A DNA stretch of 64,000 nucleotides from Delftia tsuruhatensis NBRC 16741 (GCF_001571325.1 NZ_BCTO01000026.1:60402-124401), one strand, 5' to 3'; numbered from the stretch's first letter, positions 51,937 to 61,798 are shown. Translations and numbers: made by a program. The notes: a model not told the origin generated them from the sequence alone.

Positions 51937-54510
51937 ATGCAATCCTCCCCTTCCGAGCACGGCACGCACAGCCCTGCCCCCATGGCGGGCGTGGCCGCGC
52001 CAGTGCGCTGGTGGCGCAGCTGGTGGCGCAGTTTTTCCCCCACGCGCCAGGACCGCTTTGCGGCACTCGCCCCGCTGGCCGCCGTACTGATGTTCATGGC
52101 CGCCATCGTCGCGTCGTTCTGGTATCTGCGCATGGAGGAGATCGACCGCGAGAAGGAAGCGTTGCACCGCGACGTGGAATATGCCCAGCAGCGCGTGCGC
52201 CTGCGCCTGCTGGAGCGCCAGGAGCAACTGATGCGCATGGCGCGCGACATCAGCAACCACGATCTGGCCGAGTCCGATTTCGCCAGCCGCGCCGAAGCGC
52301 TCATCAGCCAGTATCCCGAACTGCAGTCCATCACCTGGATCGACTCCCAACGCCGCATTCTGGCCAGCCAGTCCGCCCCCACCGTGAGCAGCGACCAGTT
52401 GCGCATCCCCCGCGAGGTACTGCGCGCCGGTGACGCCCTGGAGGCCTACCAGCTCGCGCGCGAGATGCAGCAGCCCATCTATGTGCAAGGCCTGGCCCAC
52501 AAGGGCGAGGCCGCGCCGCTGCTGCAGCTGCATGTGCCGCTGGCGCAGGACGGCCGCTACATCGGCGAGCTGCTGGGCGAGTATTCCGTGGACAGCCTGC
52601 TGCGCTACGGCACGCCCACCGAAATCATGGCCCGCTATGCCATGACCATGCTCGACAGCCGGGGCCAGGTTCTGGCCGGCACACCGCTGACGCCGCGCAA
52701 GCAAAATGCCACAGACCTGCTGCGCTGGCGCACGGTGGCCAATGAGGACGAGGCTCCGGTCGCCCCCGTGGGCAACAGTCTGGTGCTGCGCGCACAGGCC
52801 TACCGCACCTCGCTGGGCGTGGTGGGCAGCGGCCTGTTCTGGCTGGTGGGCACGCTCAGCGCGATGACGGCATGGCTGCTGCTGGCCACCTGGCGCCACA
52901 CGCGACGCCGCCAGCGCGCGCAGGAAGCCCTGGTTGCCGAAACCAATTTCCGCCGCGCCATGGAGAACTCGGTGCTCACCGGCATGCGCGCGCTGGACCT
53001 GCAAGGCCGCATCACCTACGTGAACGCCGCCTTCTGCCAGATGACGGGATGGAGCGAATCCGAACTCGTCGGCCAGATGCCGCCCTATTCCTACTGGCCC
53101 GACAACGACTATGACAACCTGCACTCCAAGCTGCGCGAGGAGCTGTCGGGCAAGACCATCGTCGGGGGCTTTCAGGTGCGCGTGCAGCGCAAGAACGGCA
53201 CGCAGTTCGACGCGCGCCTGTATGTCTCGCCGCTGATCGACGCCCACGGCCAGCACACGGGCTGGATGTCGTCCATGACCGACATCACCGAGCCCAACCG
53301 CATCCGCGAGCAGTTGTCGGCCTCCTACGAGCGCTTCACCATCGTGCTGGAGGCGCTGGACGCCTCGGTGTCCGTCGCCCCGCTTGGCAGCGCCGAGCTG
53401 CTGTTCGCCAACAAGCTGTACCGGCAATGGTTCGGCTCGCAGACCGATGGCCATCTGCAGCTCGTCGCCCAGGCCGGCGTGCTGCCCGTGCGCTCTCAGC
53501 CGCAGGGCATGGACGATGAGGATGGCCTGATGGGCCTGCCCACCGACTCGCTGACCAGCGCACGCAGCGAGAACGCCGAGATCTATCTGCCCGAACTGGG
53601 CAAGTGGCTGGAAGTGCGCTCGCGCTACCTGAGCTGGGTGGACGGACGCCTGGCGCAAATGGTGATCGCCACCGACATCACGCCGCGCCGCCTGGCCGAG
53701 GAGCAGGCCGATCGCCAGGCCGAGCACGCCCAGTCCGTCAGCCGCCTGATCACCATGGGCGAGATGGCCTCCAGCGTGGCCCACGAACTCAACCAGCCGC
53801 TGACCGCCATCAGCAACTACTGCAGCGGCATGCTCACGCGCCTCGAAAAAGGCACGCTGACCGAGGAGCAAATGAAGTTCGCGCTGGAGAAGACCGCCCA
53901 CCAGGCACAACGCGCGGGCCAGATCATTTTGCGCATACGCTCCTTCGTCAAGCGCAGCGAACCCAACCGCACCCTGGCCCAGGTCACCGACATGGTCAGC
54001 GAGGCGGTGGAGCTGGCCGGCATCGAGCTGCGCCGCCGCAACGTACAGCTGACCTACCACGTGGCCGAGCGCATGCCGGCCATCATGGCCGACACCATCC
54101 TCATCGAGCAGGTGCTGGTCAACCTCATGAAGAACGGCGCCGAATCCATCGAGCAATCGGGCCGACCCAGCCACCAGCGCAACGTGGAACTGCGCGTGGT
54201 GCCGCGCACCATCGAGGACCAGCGCGTCATCGAATTCAACGTGCAGGACACCGGCAAGGGCTTGCCGCCCGAGGTGCTGGAGCGCCTCTTCGAGGCCTTC
54301 TTCACCACCAAGAGCGAAGGCATGGGCATGGGCCTGAATCTGTGCCGCAGCATTGTCGAGTCCCACCAGGGCCGTATGCGTGCCGAGAACCTCTACAATG
54401 GTTCCGAGGTTGTCGGCTGCCGATTTTCATTCTGGCTGCCGCTGGCCCCGCCGGGCGACGCGACAACGCCGGCAGCGACCATTGAACCCACAACAAGGAC
54501 GATTGCATGA
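51937..54510 (+). CDS. PAS-domain sensor histidine kinase next to the pdh operon
   Basis: 857 aa. Two membrane segments (about 41-62 and 293-317) enclose a 230-residue periplasmic sensor. Two PAS-like regions follow (about 325-440 and 450-560; GWSESELVGQMPPYSYWPDNDYDNLH). The H-box SVAHELNQPLTAISNYCSGM carries His616, with N-box NLMKNGAESI, G1 DTGKGLPPEV and G2 GMGMGLNLCRSIV. This is the FixL/DctB class. Its stop overlaps the regulator gene (ATGA). The start at 51937 lacks a good ribosome site; the frame is open to 51820. Confidence 0.93.
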   Translation: MQSSPSEHGTHSPAPMAGVAAPVRWWRSWWRSFSPTRQDRFAALAPLAAVLMFMAAIVASFWYLRMEEIDREKEALHRDVEYAQQRVRLRLLERQEQLMRMARDISNHDLAESDFASRAEALISQYPELQSITWIDSQRRILASQSAPTVSSDQLRIPREVLRAGDALEAYQLAREMQQPIYVQGLAHKGEAAPLLQLHVPLAQDGRYIGELLGEYSVDSLLRYGTPTEIMARYAMTMLDSRGQVLAGTPLTPRKQNATDLLRWRTVANEDEAPVAPVGNSLVLRAQAYRTSLGVVGSGLFWLVGTLSAMTAWLLLATWRHTRRRQRAQEALVAETNFRRAMENSVLTGMRALDLQGRITYVNAAFCQMTGWSESELVGQMPPYSYWPDNDYDNLHSKLREELSGKTIVGGFQVRVQRKNGTQFDARLYVSPLIDAHGQHTGWMSSMTDITEPNRIREQLSASYERFTIVLEALDASVSVAPLGSAELLFANKLYRQWFGSQTDGHLQLVAQAGVLPVRSQPQGMDDEDGLMGLPTDSLTSARSENAEIYLPELGKWLEVRSRYLSWVDGRLAQMVIATDITPRRLAEEQADRQAEHAQSVSRLITMGEMASSVAHELNQPLTAISNYCSGMLTRLEKGTLTEEQMKFALEKTAHQAQRAGQIILRIRSFVKRSEPNRTLAQVTDMVSEAVELAGIELRRRNVQLTYHVAERMPAIMADTILIEQVLVNLMKNGAESIEQSGRPSHQRNVELRVVPRTIEDQRVIEFNVQDTGKGLPPEVLERLFEAFFTTKSEGMGMGLNLCRSIVESHQGRMRAENLYNGSEVVGCRFSFWLPLAPPGDATTPAATIEPTTRTIA

Positions 54511-55157
54511 GCTTGATCCCCAAAAAAGGCACTGTGTACGTAGTTGATGACGACGAAGCGGTTCGTGATTCGCTGCAATGGTTGTTGGAGGGCAAGGACT
54601 ATCGTGTGCGCTGCTTCGACTCGGCCGAGACCTTCCTCTCGCGCTACGACCCACGCGAAATCGCCTGCCTCATCGTCGACATCCGCATGGGCGGCATGAC
54701 CGGCCTGGAACTGCAGGACCGCCTGATCGAACGCAAGTCTCCCCTGCCCATCGTCTTCATCACCGGCCACGGCGACGTGCCCATGGCGGTGAACACCATG
54801 AAGAAGGGCGCACTGGACTTCATCCAGAAGCCGTTCAACGAGGAAGAACTGCTGAACCTGGTCGAGCGCATGCTGGACCATGCCCGCGAAGCCTTTGCCG
54901 GCCACCAGCAGGCCGCCAGCCGCGACGCCCTGCTGGCCAAGCTGACCAGCCGCGAAGCCCAGGTGCTCGAGCGCATCGTCGCCGGCCGCCTGAACAAGCA
55001 GATCGCCGACGACCTGGGCATCAGCATCAAGACCGTGGAGGCGCACCGCGCCAACATCATGGAAAAGCTCAACGCCAACACCGTGGCCGACCTGCTCAAG
55101 ATCGCCCTGGGCCAGGGCCAGACCGCTGCGGCGGCCAAGGCGGCCGTCGCAGGATAA
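54507..55157 (+). CDS. FixJ/TtrR-type LuxR-family response regulator
   Basis: 216 aa. The receiver has VDDDEAVRD, acceptor Asp58 (LIVDIRMGGMTG), Thr (FITGHGDVPMAV) and Lys (FIQKPF). A LuxR helix-turn-helix at about 150-205 (LTSREAQVLERIVAGRLNKQIADDLGISIKTVEAHRANIMEKL) follows. It is translationally coupled to the kinase gene. Because the pair is divergent from aceE, pyruvate dehydrogenase expression is a plausible target; this is inferred from position only. Confidence 0.94.
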   Translation: MSLIPKKGTVYVVDDDEAVRDSLQWLLEGKDYRVRCFDSAETFLSRYDPREIACLIVDIRMGGMTGLELQDRLIERKSPLPIVFITGHGDVPMAVNTMKKGALDFIQKPFNEEELLNLVERMLDHAREAFAGHQQAASRDALLAKLTSREAQVLERIVAGRLNKQIADDLGISIKTVEAHRANIMEKLNANTVADLLKIALGQGQTAAAAKAAVAG

Positions 55158-55189
55158 GCACCGACGCCATCCCCTGCTTTTTTCAAAGG

Positions 55190-55234
55190 GCTGCTAGCGC
55201 TTGACCAACAAGCCCTAGCAGCATTTTTATTTTG
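55190..55234 (+). terminator. Strong hairpin-plus-T-tract, 12 bp before folD
   Basis: An 8-base outer stem (GCTGCTAG / CTAGCAGC) and a 5-base inner stem (GCTTG / CAAGC) around ACCAA, followed by ATTTTTATTTT. It should terminate the two-component operon. It ends only about a dozen bases before the folD start codon, which leaves no room for a folD promoter after it. The GCTAGCAGC string resembles a palindromic intergenic repeat remembered from Comamonadaceae genomes; only one copy was noticed here. Confidence 0.8.
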
Positions 55235-55246
55235 GTATCCACTGCA

Positions 55247-56101
55247 ATGACAGCCCAACTCATCGACGGCAACGCCCTCTCCCGCCAACTGCGTGCCGAA
55301 GTCGCACAGCGCGCCACTGCCCTGAAGGCCCGAGGGACCACGCCCGGCCTGGCCGTGGTCCTGGTCGGCGACAACCCTGCCTCCCAGGTCTATGTGCGCA
55401 ACAAGGTCAAGGCCTGCGAGGACGCGGGCTTTCATTCGGTGCTGGAGAAGTACGATGCCTCGATGACCGAGGCCGAACTGCTGGCCCGCGTCGAGGCGCT
55501 GAACAACGACCCCAGCATCCACGGCATCCTGGTCCAGCTGCCGCTGCCCGCACACATCGACGACCACAAGGTCATCGAGACCATCTCGCCGCTCAAGGAT
55601 GTGGATGGCTTTCACGTGGCCAGCGCCGGCGCGCTGATGGTGGGCGAAGTCGGCTTCAAGGCCTGCACGCCCTATGGCTGCATGAAGATGCTCGAATCCA
55701 TCGGCATGAAGGACCTGCGCGGCAAGCACGCCGTGGTCATCGGCCGCTCCAACATCGTCGGCAAGCCCATGGCCATGATGCTGCTGGCCGCCAATGCCAC
55801 CGTCACCATCTGCCACAGCGGCACGGCGGACCTGGCCGCCATGACGCGCCAGGCCGACATCGTGGTCGCCGCCGTGGGCAAGCGCAATGTGCTGACCGCA
55901 GACATGTGCAAGCCTGGCGCCGTGGTCATCGACGTGGGCATGAACCGCAACGACGAAGGCAAGCTCTGCGGCGACGTGGACTTTGACGGCGTCAAGGAAG
56001 TGGCCGGCTTCATCACCCCCGTGCCGGGCGGCGTCGGCCCCATGACGATTACCATGCTGCTGGTCAACACCATGGAGGCGGCCGAGCGCGCCGCCGGCTG
56101 A
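55247..56101 (+). CDS. folD: Methylenetetrahydrofolate dehydrogenase/cyclohydrolase
   Basis: 284 aa. It interconverts methylene-, methenyl- and formyl-tetrahydrofolate. FolD motifs are complete: [26 protein letters not shown] (catalytic Lys in YVRNKVKA), [43 protein letters not shown] and the C-terminal [15 protein letters not shown]. An upstream in-frame start adds five residues. The upstream hairpin is unusually close. Confidence 0.97.
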   Translation: MTAQLIDGNALSRQLRAEVAQRATALKARGTTPGLAVVLVGDNPASQVYVRNKVKACEDAGFHSVLEKYDASMTEAELLARVEALNNDPSIHGILVQLPLPAHIDDHKVIETISPLKDVDGFHVASAGALMVGEVGFKACTPYGCMKMLESIGMKDLRGKHAVVIGRSNIVGKPMAMMLLAANATVTICHSGTADLAAMTRQADIVVAAVGKRNVLTADMCKPGAVVIDVGMNRNDEGKLCGDVDFDGVKEVAGFITPVPGGVGPMTITMLLVNTMEAAERAAG

Positions 56102-56176
56102 CCAGGAGCTGACAAGCATCGGGCGGCTCCCCGGGGAGCCGCTTGATTTCAATGCACCCGACGGCATCTGACACGC

Positions 56177-58225
56177 ATGAGCAATCCCCTCCTCGAATCC
56201 TCCGACCTGCCCCTGTTCGATCGCATCCGCCCCGCCGACGTCGGCCCGGCCATCGACCATCTTCTGACCGGGGCCTGCGAGGCCCTGGAGACCGTCACGG
56301 CACCTGACTTCCCCGCGCGCTGGGATTCGATCTCCGCCGTGCTCGATGTCGCCACCGAGAAGCTGGGAACCGCCTGGGGCGCCGTCAGCCACCTCAACAG
56401 CGTGGCCGACACACCCGAGCTGCGCGCTGCCTACAACGAATCCCTGCCCAAGGTCACCGAGTTCTGGACGCGCCTGGGCGCCGACGAGCGGCTGTACGCC
56501 AAGTACAAGGCCATCGACCCTGCCACGCTCAACGTGGAGCAGCGCGCCGCATGGGACCATGCCATGCGCAATTTCGTGCTGTCTGGCGCGGAGCTGCAGG
56601 GTGAAGCCAAGCTGCGCTTTGCCAAGATTCAGGAACGCTCGGCCGAACTCACGCAGAAGTTCAGCGAGAACGCGCTGGATGCCACCGATGCCTTTGCCTA
56701 CTACGCCACGGCCGATGAGTTGGACGGTGTGCCCCAGGACGTGTGCCAGGCCGCCCGTGCCGCCGCCGAAGCCGAAGGCAAGCAAGGCTTCAAGCTCACG
56801 CTGAAGATGCCCTGCTACCTGCCCGTGATGCAGTTCGCCACCAGCAGCGCGCTGCGCGAGAAGCTCTACCGCGCCTATGTGACACGCGCCTCCGACCAGG
56901 CAGAGGGCGATGCCCGCCGCTTCGACAACACGGCCAACATTTCCGAAATACTTGCCCTGCGCAAGGAAGAGGCGCAGCTGCTGGGCTACCGCAACTTCGG
57001 CGAGATCTCGCTGGTTCCCAAGATGGCGCATTCGCCGCAGCAGGTGATCGACTTCCTGCGTGACCTCGCGCACCGCGCCCGCCCCTATGCCGAAAAGGAT
57101 GTCGCCGACCTGCGCAGCTTTGCACGCAAGGAACTTGGCCTGGCCGATCCCCAGCCCTGGGACTGGGCCTATATCTCGGAAAAGCTCAAGGAAGCGCGCT
57201 ATGCCTTCAGCGAGCAAGAGGTCAAGCAATATTTCCCCGCCCCCAAGGTGCTGGCCGGCCTGTTCAAGATCGTGGAGACGCTGTTCGACGTGGCCATCCG
57301 CCGCGACGTGGCGCCGGTGTGGCACCCCGCTGTCGAGTTCTATCGCATCGAGCGCAGCACGCCGCAAGGCCCCCAACTGGTCGGCCAGTTCTACCTGGAC
57401 CAGCCCGCACGTTCGGGCAAGCGCGGCGGCGCCTGGATGGACGATGTACGCACCCGCTGGCTGCGCCCCGACAGCCACAAGCTGCAGACGCCGGTCGCGC
57501 ACCTGGTCTGCAACTTTGCCACCGGCGTTGACGGCAAGCCGGCCCTGCTCACGCACGATGACGTGATCACGCTGTTCCATGAGACAGGCCATGGCCTGCA
57601 CCACATGCTGACCCAGGTCAACGAGCGCGATGTCTCGGGCATCGCGGGCGTGGAATGGGACGCGGTGGAACTGCCGAGCCAGTTCATGGAAAACTTCTGC
57701 TGGGAGTGGGAAGTGCTCAAGCACATGACCGCCCACGTGGACACGGGCGAGCCACTGCCGCGCGCACTGTACGACAAGATGATCGCGGCCAAGAACTTCC
57801 AGTCTGGCATGCAGACGCTGCGCCAGATCGAGTTCTCGCTGTTCGACATGCTGCTGCACACCGAGCACGATCCGAAGGCCGACATCATGCCGCTGCTGGC
57901 CCAGGTTCGCGCCGAAGTGGCCGTGCTGCCCTCGCCCGCCTACAGCCGCTCGGCCCATACCTTCAGCCACATCTTTGCAGGCGGCTACGCAGCGGGCTAC
58001 TACAGCTACAAGTGGGCCGAAGTCCTCTCGGCGGATGCCTATGCGGCCTTCGAGGAAACCATGCTGGCCGATGGAACCCCCAACCCCGAGACAGGCCGCC
58101 GCTACCGCGAGGCCATTCTTGAAGCCGGCGGATCCCGCCCGGCGATGGAGTCGTTCAAGGCCTTCCGTGGCCGCGAACCCCAGCTGGACGCGCTATTGCG
58201 CCACCAGGGCATGGCCGAGGCCTGA
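56177..58225 (+). CDS. prlC: Oligopeptidase A (M3 metallopeptidase)
   Basis: 682 aa. A zinc oligopeptidase that degrades short peptides and cleaved signal peptides in the cytosol. The zinc motif HETGHGLHHML (His468, Glu469, His472) with the downstream Glu-containing GVEWDAVELPSQFMENF is present, and the N-terminal half has the M3 helical cap. Length matches E. coli PrlC. A hairpin follows the stop. It lies 75 bp after folD and may be cotranscribed. Confidence 0.96.
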   Translation: MSNPLLESSDLPLFDRIRPADVGPAIDHLLTGACEALETVTAPDFPARWDSISAVLDVATEKLGTAWGAVSHLNSVADTPELRAAYNESLPKVTEFWTRLGADERLYAKYKAIDPATLNVEQRAAWDHAMRNFVLSGAELQGEAKLRFAKIQERSAELTQKFSENALDATDAFAYYATADELDGVPQDVCQAARAAAEAEGKQGFKLTLKMPCYLPVMQFATSSALREKLYRAYVTRASDQAEGDARRFDNTANISEILALRKEEAQLLGYRNFGEISLVPKMAHSPQQVIDFLRDLAHRARPYAEKDVADLRSFARKELGLADPQPWDWAYISEKLKEARYAFSEQEVKQYFPAPKVLAGLFKIVETLFDVAIRRDVAPVWHPAVEFYRIERSTPQGPQLVGQFYLDQPARSGKRGGAWMDDVRTRWLRPDSHKLQTPVAHLVCNFATGVDGKPALLTHDDVITLFHETGHGLHHMLTQVNERDVSGIAGVEWDAVELPSQFMENFCWEWEVLKHMTAHVDTGEPLPRALYDKMIAAKNFQSGMQTLRQIEFSLFDMLLHTEHDPKADIMPLLAQVRAEVAVLPSPAYSRSAHTFSHIFAGGYAAGYYSYKWAEVLSADAYAAFEETMLADGTPNPETGRRYREAILEAGGSRPAMESFKAFRGREPQLDALLRHQGMAEA

Positions 58226-58244
58226 GCCTGGCAACCAAGTCTGC

Positions 58245-58267
58245 AGCGCCCCGATGGGGCGCTTTTT
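58245..58267 (+). terminator. Terminator after prlC
   Basis: AGCGCCCC-GAT-GGGGCGCT hairpin followed by T tract, 20 bp beyond the prlC stop. Confidence 0.88.
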
Positions 58268-58431
58268 CCTGGCCCGGCAACTCCACCGGACGCGCAGCCA
58301 CATCCTGCGACTCCAGAAGATGGCCCAGGATGAATGGCACGCTATGCTTGCAGGCACTCCTGTGCGGGCATCCATCCGGCGAGTGGTCGCCGCCCCGGCA
58401 CGAAACCCTTCTTCCGAAACCGAGATCGTCC

Positions 58432-59121
58432 ATGCAGTCTTCTCCCAGCCTTGGCCACGGCGCCCTGCGCCACCTGATGCCATGCCTCGCCCTCGCCTGC
58501 CTTGCCGCCGCGCTGCCAGCCGCCGCACAGCAGGTCTACCGTATCGTCGGGCCGGATGGAAAAGTCACCTTCTCGGACCGCCCCGCCCCAAGCGCACAGC
58601 AGCAGGCAGCGCCCGCCGCCCAGGCAGTGGCGGGCGCCCCGGACAGCAACGCAGGCCTGCCCTATGCGCTGCGCCAGATTGCGAGCCGCTTTCCAGTGAC
58701 GCTGTACTCCTCGTCCGATTGCACGCCCTGCGATAGCGCTCGTCAGTTGCTGCAGTCCCGGGGCATCCCCTATGCCGAGCGCCTGGTGCAGACCGAGGCG
58801 GACGCGGCAGCCCTGAACAAGCTCAGCGGGCAGACCGGACTGCCGTTTGCCACCATCGGCAAGCAGTTTCTGACCGGCTTCTCCTCCAGCGAATGGACGC
58901 AGTACCTGGATGCCGCAGGCTACCCCGCAAGCTCCCAGCTGCCAGCCCAGTACAAGCGGCCACCCGCGCAGCCCCTGACCACACCCAAGCCTGCCGCACC
59001 GGCCGCATCAGCGCCCGCCGCAGCACCCACCGCCGAGGAGCAGGCAAACAGGCGCGCCCCCATACCCGCCCCCGCGCCAGGTGCACGCACCAGCGACAAC
59101 CCCGCAGGCCTGAGCTTCTAG
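58432..59121 (+). CDS. Exported DUF4124-glutaredoxin-like fusion protein
   Basis: 229 aa. A signal peptide (LMPCLALACLAAALPAAAQ) is followed by a DUF4124 domain (QVYRIVGPDGKVTFSDRPAP), a glutaredoxin-like domain (about 85-165; VTLYSSSDCTPCDSARQLLQSRGIPYAERLV, CTPC redox pair, GLPFATIGKQFLTGFSSSEW) and a Pro/Ala-rich C-tail. It is probably a periplasmic thiol-disulfide protein. Its partner is unknown. The start at 58432 gives the export signal. Confidence 0.85.
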   Translation: MQSSPSLGHGALRHLMPCLALACLAAALPAAAQQVYRIVGPDGKVTFSDRPAPSAQQQAAPAAQAVAGAPDSNAGLPYALRQIASRFPVTLYSSSDCTPCDSARQLLQSRGIPYAERLVQTEADAAALNKLSGQTGLPFATIGKQFLTGFSSSEWTQYLDAAGYPASSQLPAQYKRPPAQPLTTPKPAAPAASAPAAAPTAEEQANRRAPIPAPAPGARTSDNPAGLSF

Positions 59122-59151
59122 GCAGACACTGCCGCCGTCAGGAGCCCGGCC

Positions 59152-59535
59152 GTGGATTCCATGCTGTCCGACGTGGCCTGGACCTTGGCCAGGCTGGGCA
59201 TTCTTGTGGGCCTGCCTGCGCTCATCGGGTGGGTACTGGTGGCAAGGCCTTCGTGGCGAGAGCCGTTGCGGCTAACCTGCCTGGTGCTGGTGCCCTGCCT
59301 GATCACGCTGTGGTTCATGCATGACGGAGGCCTGGGCAACGGTCTCAACCGCCTGGCCTACTACATGACGACGGCTGGCTTCTTTGCCATCTACGCCGGG
59401 CTGGCGGCCGTCACCTGGCTCATTCAGCGCATCAAAAAACAGCGCACGCAAGCTTCATTGCGCGCGCTGTGTCTCGGTGGCATGGCCCTGCTCGTCTGGA
59501 CCGCAGGCGCTGCGGTGTTCGAGAGCATCGGCTAG
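59152..59535 (+). CDS. Small hypothetical membrane protein
   Basis: 127 aa with about four hydrophobic segments (LARLGILVGLPALIGWVLV, LTCLVLVPCLITLWFM, MTTAGFFAIYAGLAAVTWLI, LCLGGMALLVWTAGAAVF). No family recognised. The GTG at 59152 is the start, because AGGAG lies seven bases upstream of it and too far from the ATG at 59161. It follows the DUF4124-glutaredoxin gene by 30 bp and may share its transcript. Confidence 0.7.
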   Translation: MDSMLSDVAWTLARLGILVGLPALIGWVLVARPSWREPLRLTCLVLVPCLITLWFMHDGGLGNGLNRLAYYMTTAGFFAIYAGLAAVTWLIQRIKKQRTQASLRALCLGGMALLVWTAGAAVFESIG

Positions 59536-59565
59536 CAGCCGAGAGGCCAGGACCGGGTTCCTGCC

Positions 59566-60258
59566 TCAATAGTCGAGCGTCTGCACGCCTTCAGGCGTGC
59601 CCAGCAGGCAGACCGATGCCTTCTGGTGCGCAAAAACGCCCACGGTGACCACGCCGGGCCACTGGTTGACCTCGGACTCAAAGGCCAGCGGCTCAGCAAT
59701 CTTCAGGCCGCGCACATCAAGAATGTGCTGGCCGTTGTCCGTCACCAAAGGAGCGCCGTCCTTCATGCGGATCTCGGCCCGGCCACCCCTGGCCTCGAAA
59801 CGCCGGGCAATCTGGGCAGCAGCCATGGGAATCACCTCCACCGGCAGCGGAAAGTCTCCCAGCACCTCGACGCGCTTGGAGGCATCGGCGATGCAGACAA
59901 AGCGCTCGGCCAGCGCCGCAACGATTTTCTCGCGCGTCAGTGCCGCGCCCCCGCCCTTGACCATGTAGCCCCGGCCGTCGATCTCGTCGGCGCCATCGAT
60001 GTATACCGACAGGCGGTCCACCTCGTTGGCATCCAGCACCTTGATGCCCAGCGCCTTCAGGCGCTCGGTGCTGGCCACGGAGCTGGACACGGCCCCAGGG
60101 ATCTGGTCCTTGATGGTGGCCAGCGCATCGATGAACTTGTTGACCGTCGAGCCCGTGCCGACGCCGACGATTTCGCCGGGCACTACGTAGGCAAGAGCGG
60201 CTTGCCCGACCAGGGCTTTGAGTTCATCTTGGGAAAAAGAGGCAGCAGATGTCGTCAT
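59566..60258 (-). CDS. rpiA: Ribose-5-phosphate isomerase A
   Basis: 230 aa. It interconverts ribose 5-phosphate and ribulose 5-phosphate in the pentose phosphate pathway. RpiA motifs are complete: [60 protein letters not shown], and DNGQHILDV. The ATG at 60258 matches the usual N-terminus; an upstream ATG at 60294 would overlap the divergent pyrD start. Confidence 0.97.
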   Translation of the reverse strand: MTTSAASFSQDELKALVGQAALAYVVPGEIVGVGTGSTVNKFIDALATIKDQIPGAVSSSVASTERLKALGIKVLDANEVDRLSVYIDGADEIDGRGYMVKGGGAALTREKIVAALAERFVCIADASKRVEVLGDFPLPVEVIPMAAAQIARRFEARGGRAEIRMKDGAPLVTDNGQHILDVRGLKIAEPLAFESEVNQWPGVVTVGVFAHQKASVCLLGTPEGVQTLDY

Positions 60259-60292
60259 GAGGGAAAATCCAGGTAATCCTTCGATTATCCCC

Positions 60293-61339
60293 ATGTCTTT
60301 GATCCCCTACGCCCTGACCCGTCCCTTTCTCTTCGGCATGGACCCCGAATCCGCCCACGATCTCACGATGAACCTGATGGCAAAGGGGCAGAACACGCTC
60401 CTGCAGCAGGCCTGGGCCCAACCCATGGTGAGTGATCCCGTCGAGCTTGCCGGGCTCAGGTTCCCCAATCGCGTCGGCATGGCTGCAGGCCTGGACAAGA
60501 ACGCACGCTGTATCGATGCGCTGGCCGCCATGGGCTTCGGCTTCGTCGAGGTAGGCACCGTGACTCCGCGCGCGCAGCCCGGCAACCCCAAGCCGCGCAT
60601 GTTCCGCATCCCCGAACGCAATGCACTGATCAACCGACTGGGCTTCAACAACGAAGGCCTCGATGCCTTCCTGAGCAACGTCAAGCGCTCACAGGCCCGC
60701 GCCATGGGCAAGCCCATGCTGCTGGGGCTGAACATCGGCAAGAACGCCAGCACGCCCATCGAAGAAGCCACCAGCGACTACCTCAAGGCGCTCGATGGCG
60801 TCTACCCGCATGCCGACTACGTGACGGTGAACATCAGCTCGCCCAACACCAAGAATCTGCGTGCCCTGCAAAGCGACGAAGCGCTGGATGCCTTGCTGGG
60901 AGCGATTGCCGAGCGGCGCGAGCGACTGGCCACGCAGCACGGCAAGCGGGCGCCGGTGTTCGTGAAGATCGCACCCGACCTGGATGAGGAGCAGGTCGGC
61001 GTCATCGCCACCACGCTGCAGCGCCACGGCATGGACGGCGTGATCGCCACCAACACCACGATCAGCCGGGATGCCGTCAAGGGCCTGCTCCACGCCGAAG
61101 AAACGGGCGGCCTTTCCGGCGCGCCGGTGCTGGAGGCCAGCAACCAGGTCATCCGCCAACTGCGCTCTGCGCTGGGAAGCCGCTACCCCATCATCGGCGT
61201 GGGAGGCATTCTCAGCGGCGAAGATGCGGTCAGCAAGATCCGGGCGGGCGCCGATGTGGTCCAGATCTACAGCGGCCTGATCTATCGGGGCCCCTGCCTG
61301 GTACCAGAGGCCGCACGGGCCATCGCGCAACTGCGTTGA
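60293..61339 (+). CDS. pyrD: Dihydroorotate dehydrogenase (class 2, quinone-linked)
   Basis: 348 aa. It oxidises dihydroorotate to orotate at the membrane with quinone as acceptor. Class-2 features are the N-terminal membrane-associating helices ([24 protein letters not shown]), [46 protein letters not shown], the active-site Ser in [15 protein letters not shown] and the FMN-phosphate segment [11 protein letters not shown]. Only 34 bp separate its ATG from divergent rpiA. A hairpin ends the gene. Confidence 0.97.
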   Translation: MSLIPYALTRPFLFGMDPESAHDLTMNLMAKGQNTLLQQAWAQPMVSDPVELAGLRFPNRVGMAAGLDKNARCIDALAAMGFGFVEVGTVTPRAQPGNPKPRMFRIPERNALINRLGFNNEGLDAFLSNVKRSQARAMGKPMLLGLNIGKNASTPIEEATSDYLKALDGVYPHADYVTVNISSPNTKNLRALQSDEALDALLGAIAERRERLATQHGKRAPVFVKIAPDLDEEQVGVIATTLQRHGMDGVIATNTTISRDAVKGLLHAEETGGLSGAPVLEASNQVIRQLRSALGSRYPIIGVGGILSGEDAVSKIRAGADVVQIYSGLIYRGPCLVPEAARAIAQLR

Positions 61340-61368
61340 CTGCCGCGTTATCCGCGTGCTGACCAAAG

Positions 61369-61397
61369 AAAACGCCCGGCATGCCGGGCGTTTTTTT
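61369..61397 (+). terminator. Terminator after pyrD
   Basis: ACGCCCGGC-AT-GCCGGGCGT hairpin with flanking A4 and T7. It can serve both pyrD and the convergent YqjK-like gene. Confidence 0.92.
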
Positions 61398-61424
61398 GTG
61401 CAAGAAGCCTTGCAAGGCCTTATC

Positions 61425-61796
61425 TCAGCCCCTGCGCTGCTGAAGGCGTGCCAGCAAAGGCATGAGTGTGGTGCCGATGCGGATCAGTTTGCGCGGCCCC
61501 ATGACCAAGGCAGCGGCAGCCGCCACGCCCACGGCCACGGGGTGCAGACGCGCAAACGTTGCGACGCGCTCGATCAGCGGTGCATCCGGGCGCACGTGTG
61601 TGGCGGCACGGCTCAGCGCCCGGGCCTGGGCCACGGCCGCCGAGCGCGCCCTGAGGCGCTCGCGCTGCTGGGCAATGCGCTGCATCACCTGCTGCTGCTC
61701 CACGGTGGAAGTGGGCCACAGCGCCGCATTGGGGCCCGTGGGCCTGGGCGACGCAACCTCGTCGCGGGACTGGGAAGCATTGGAAGCATTGACCAT
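61425..61796 (-). CDS. YqjK-like small membrane-associated protein
   Basis: 123 aa. A charged helical N-terminal half (VEQQQVMQRIAQQRERLRARSAAVAQARALSR) is followed by one hydrophobic segment (VAVGVAAAAALVMGP) and a basic tail, as in YqjK. It is the third gene in a YqjD/holin-X/YqjK run, 2 bp after the holin-X-like gene. Function unknown. Confidence 0.7.
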   Translation of the reverse strand: MVNASNASQSRDEVASPRPTGPNAALWPTSTVEQQQVMQRIAQQRERLRARSAAVAQARALSRAATHVRPDAPLIERVATFARLHPVAVGVAAAAALVMGPRKLIRIGTTLMPLLARLQQRRG

Positions 61797-61798
61797 GG

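Noticed and set aside
51793..54366. 857-codon minus-strand frame opposite the PAS kinase
   Set aside because: It is antisense to a kinase with all catalytic boxes in order; the shadow has no motif.
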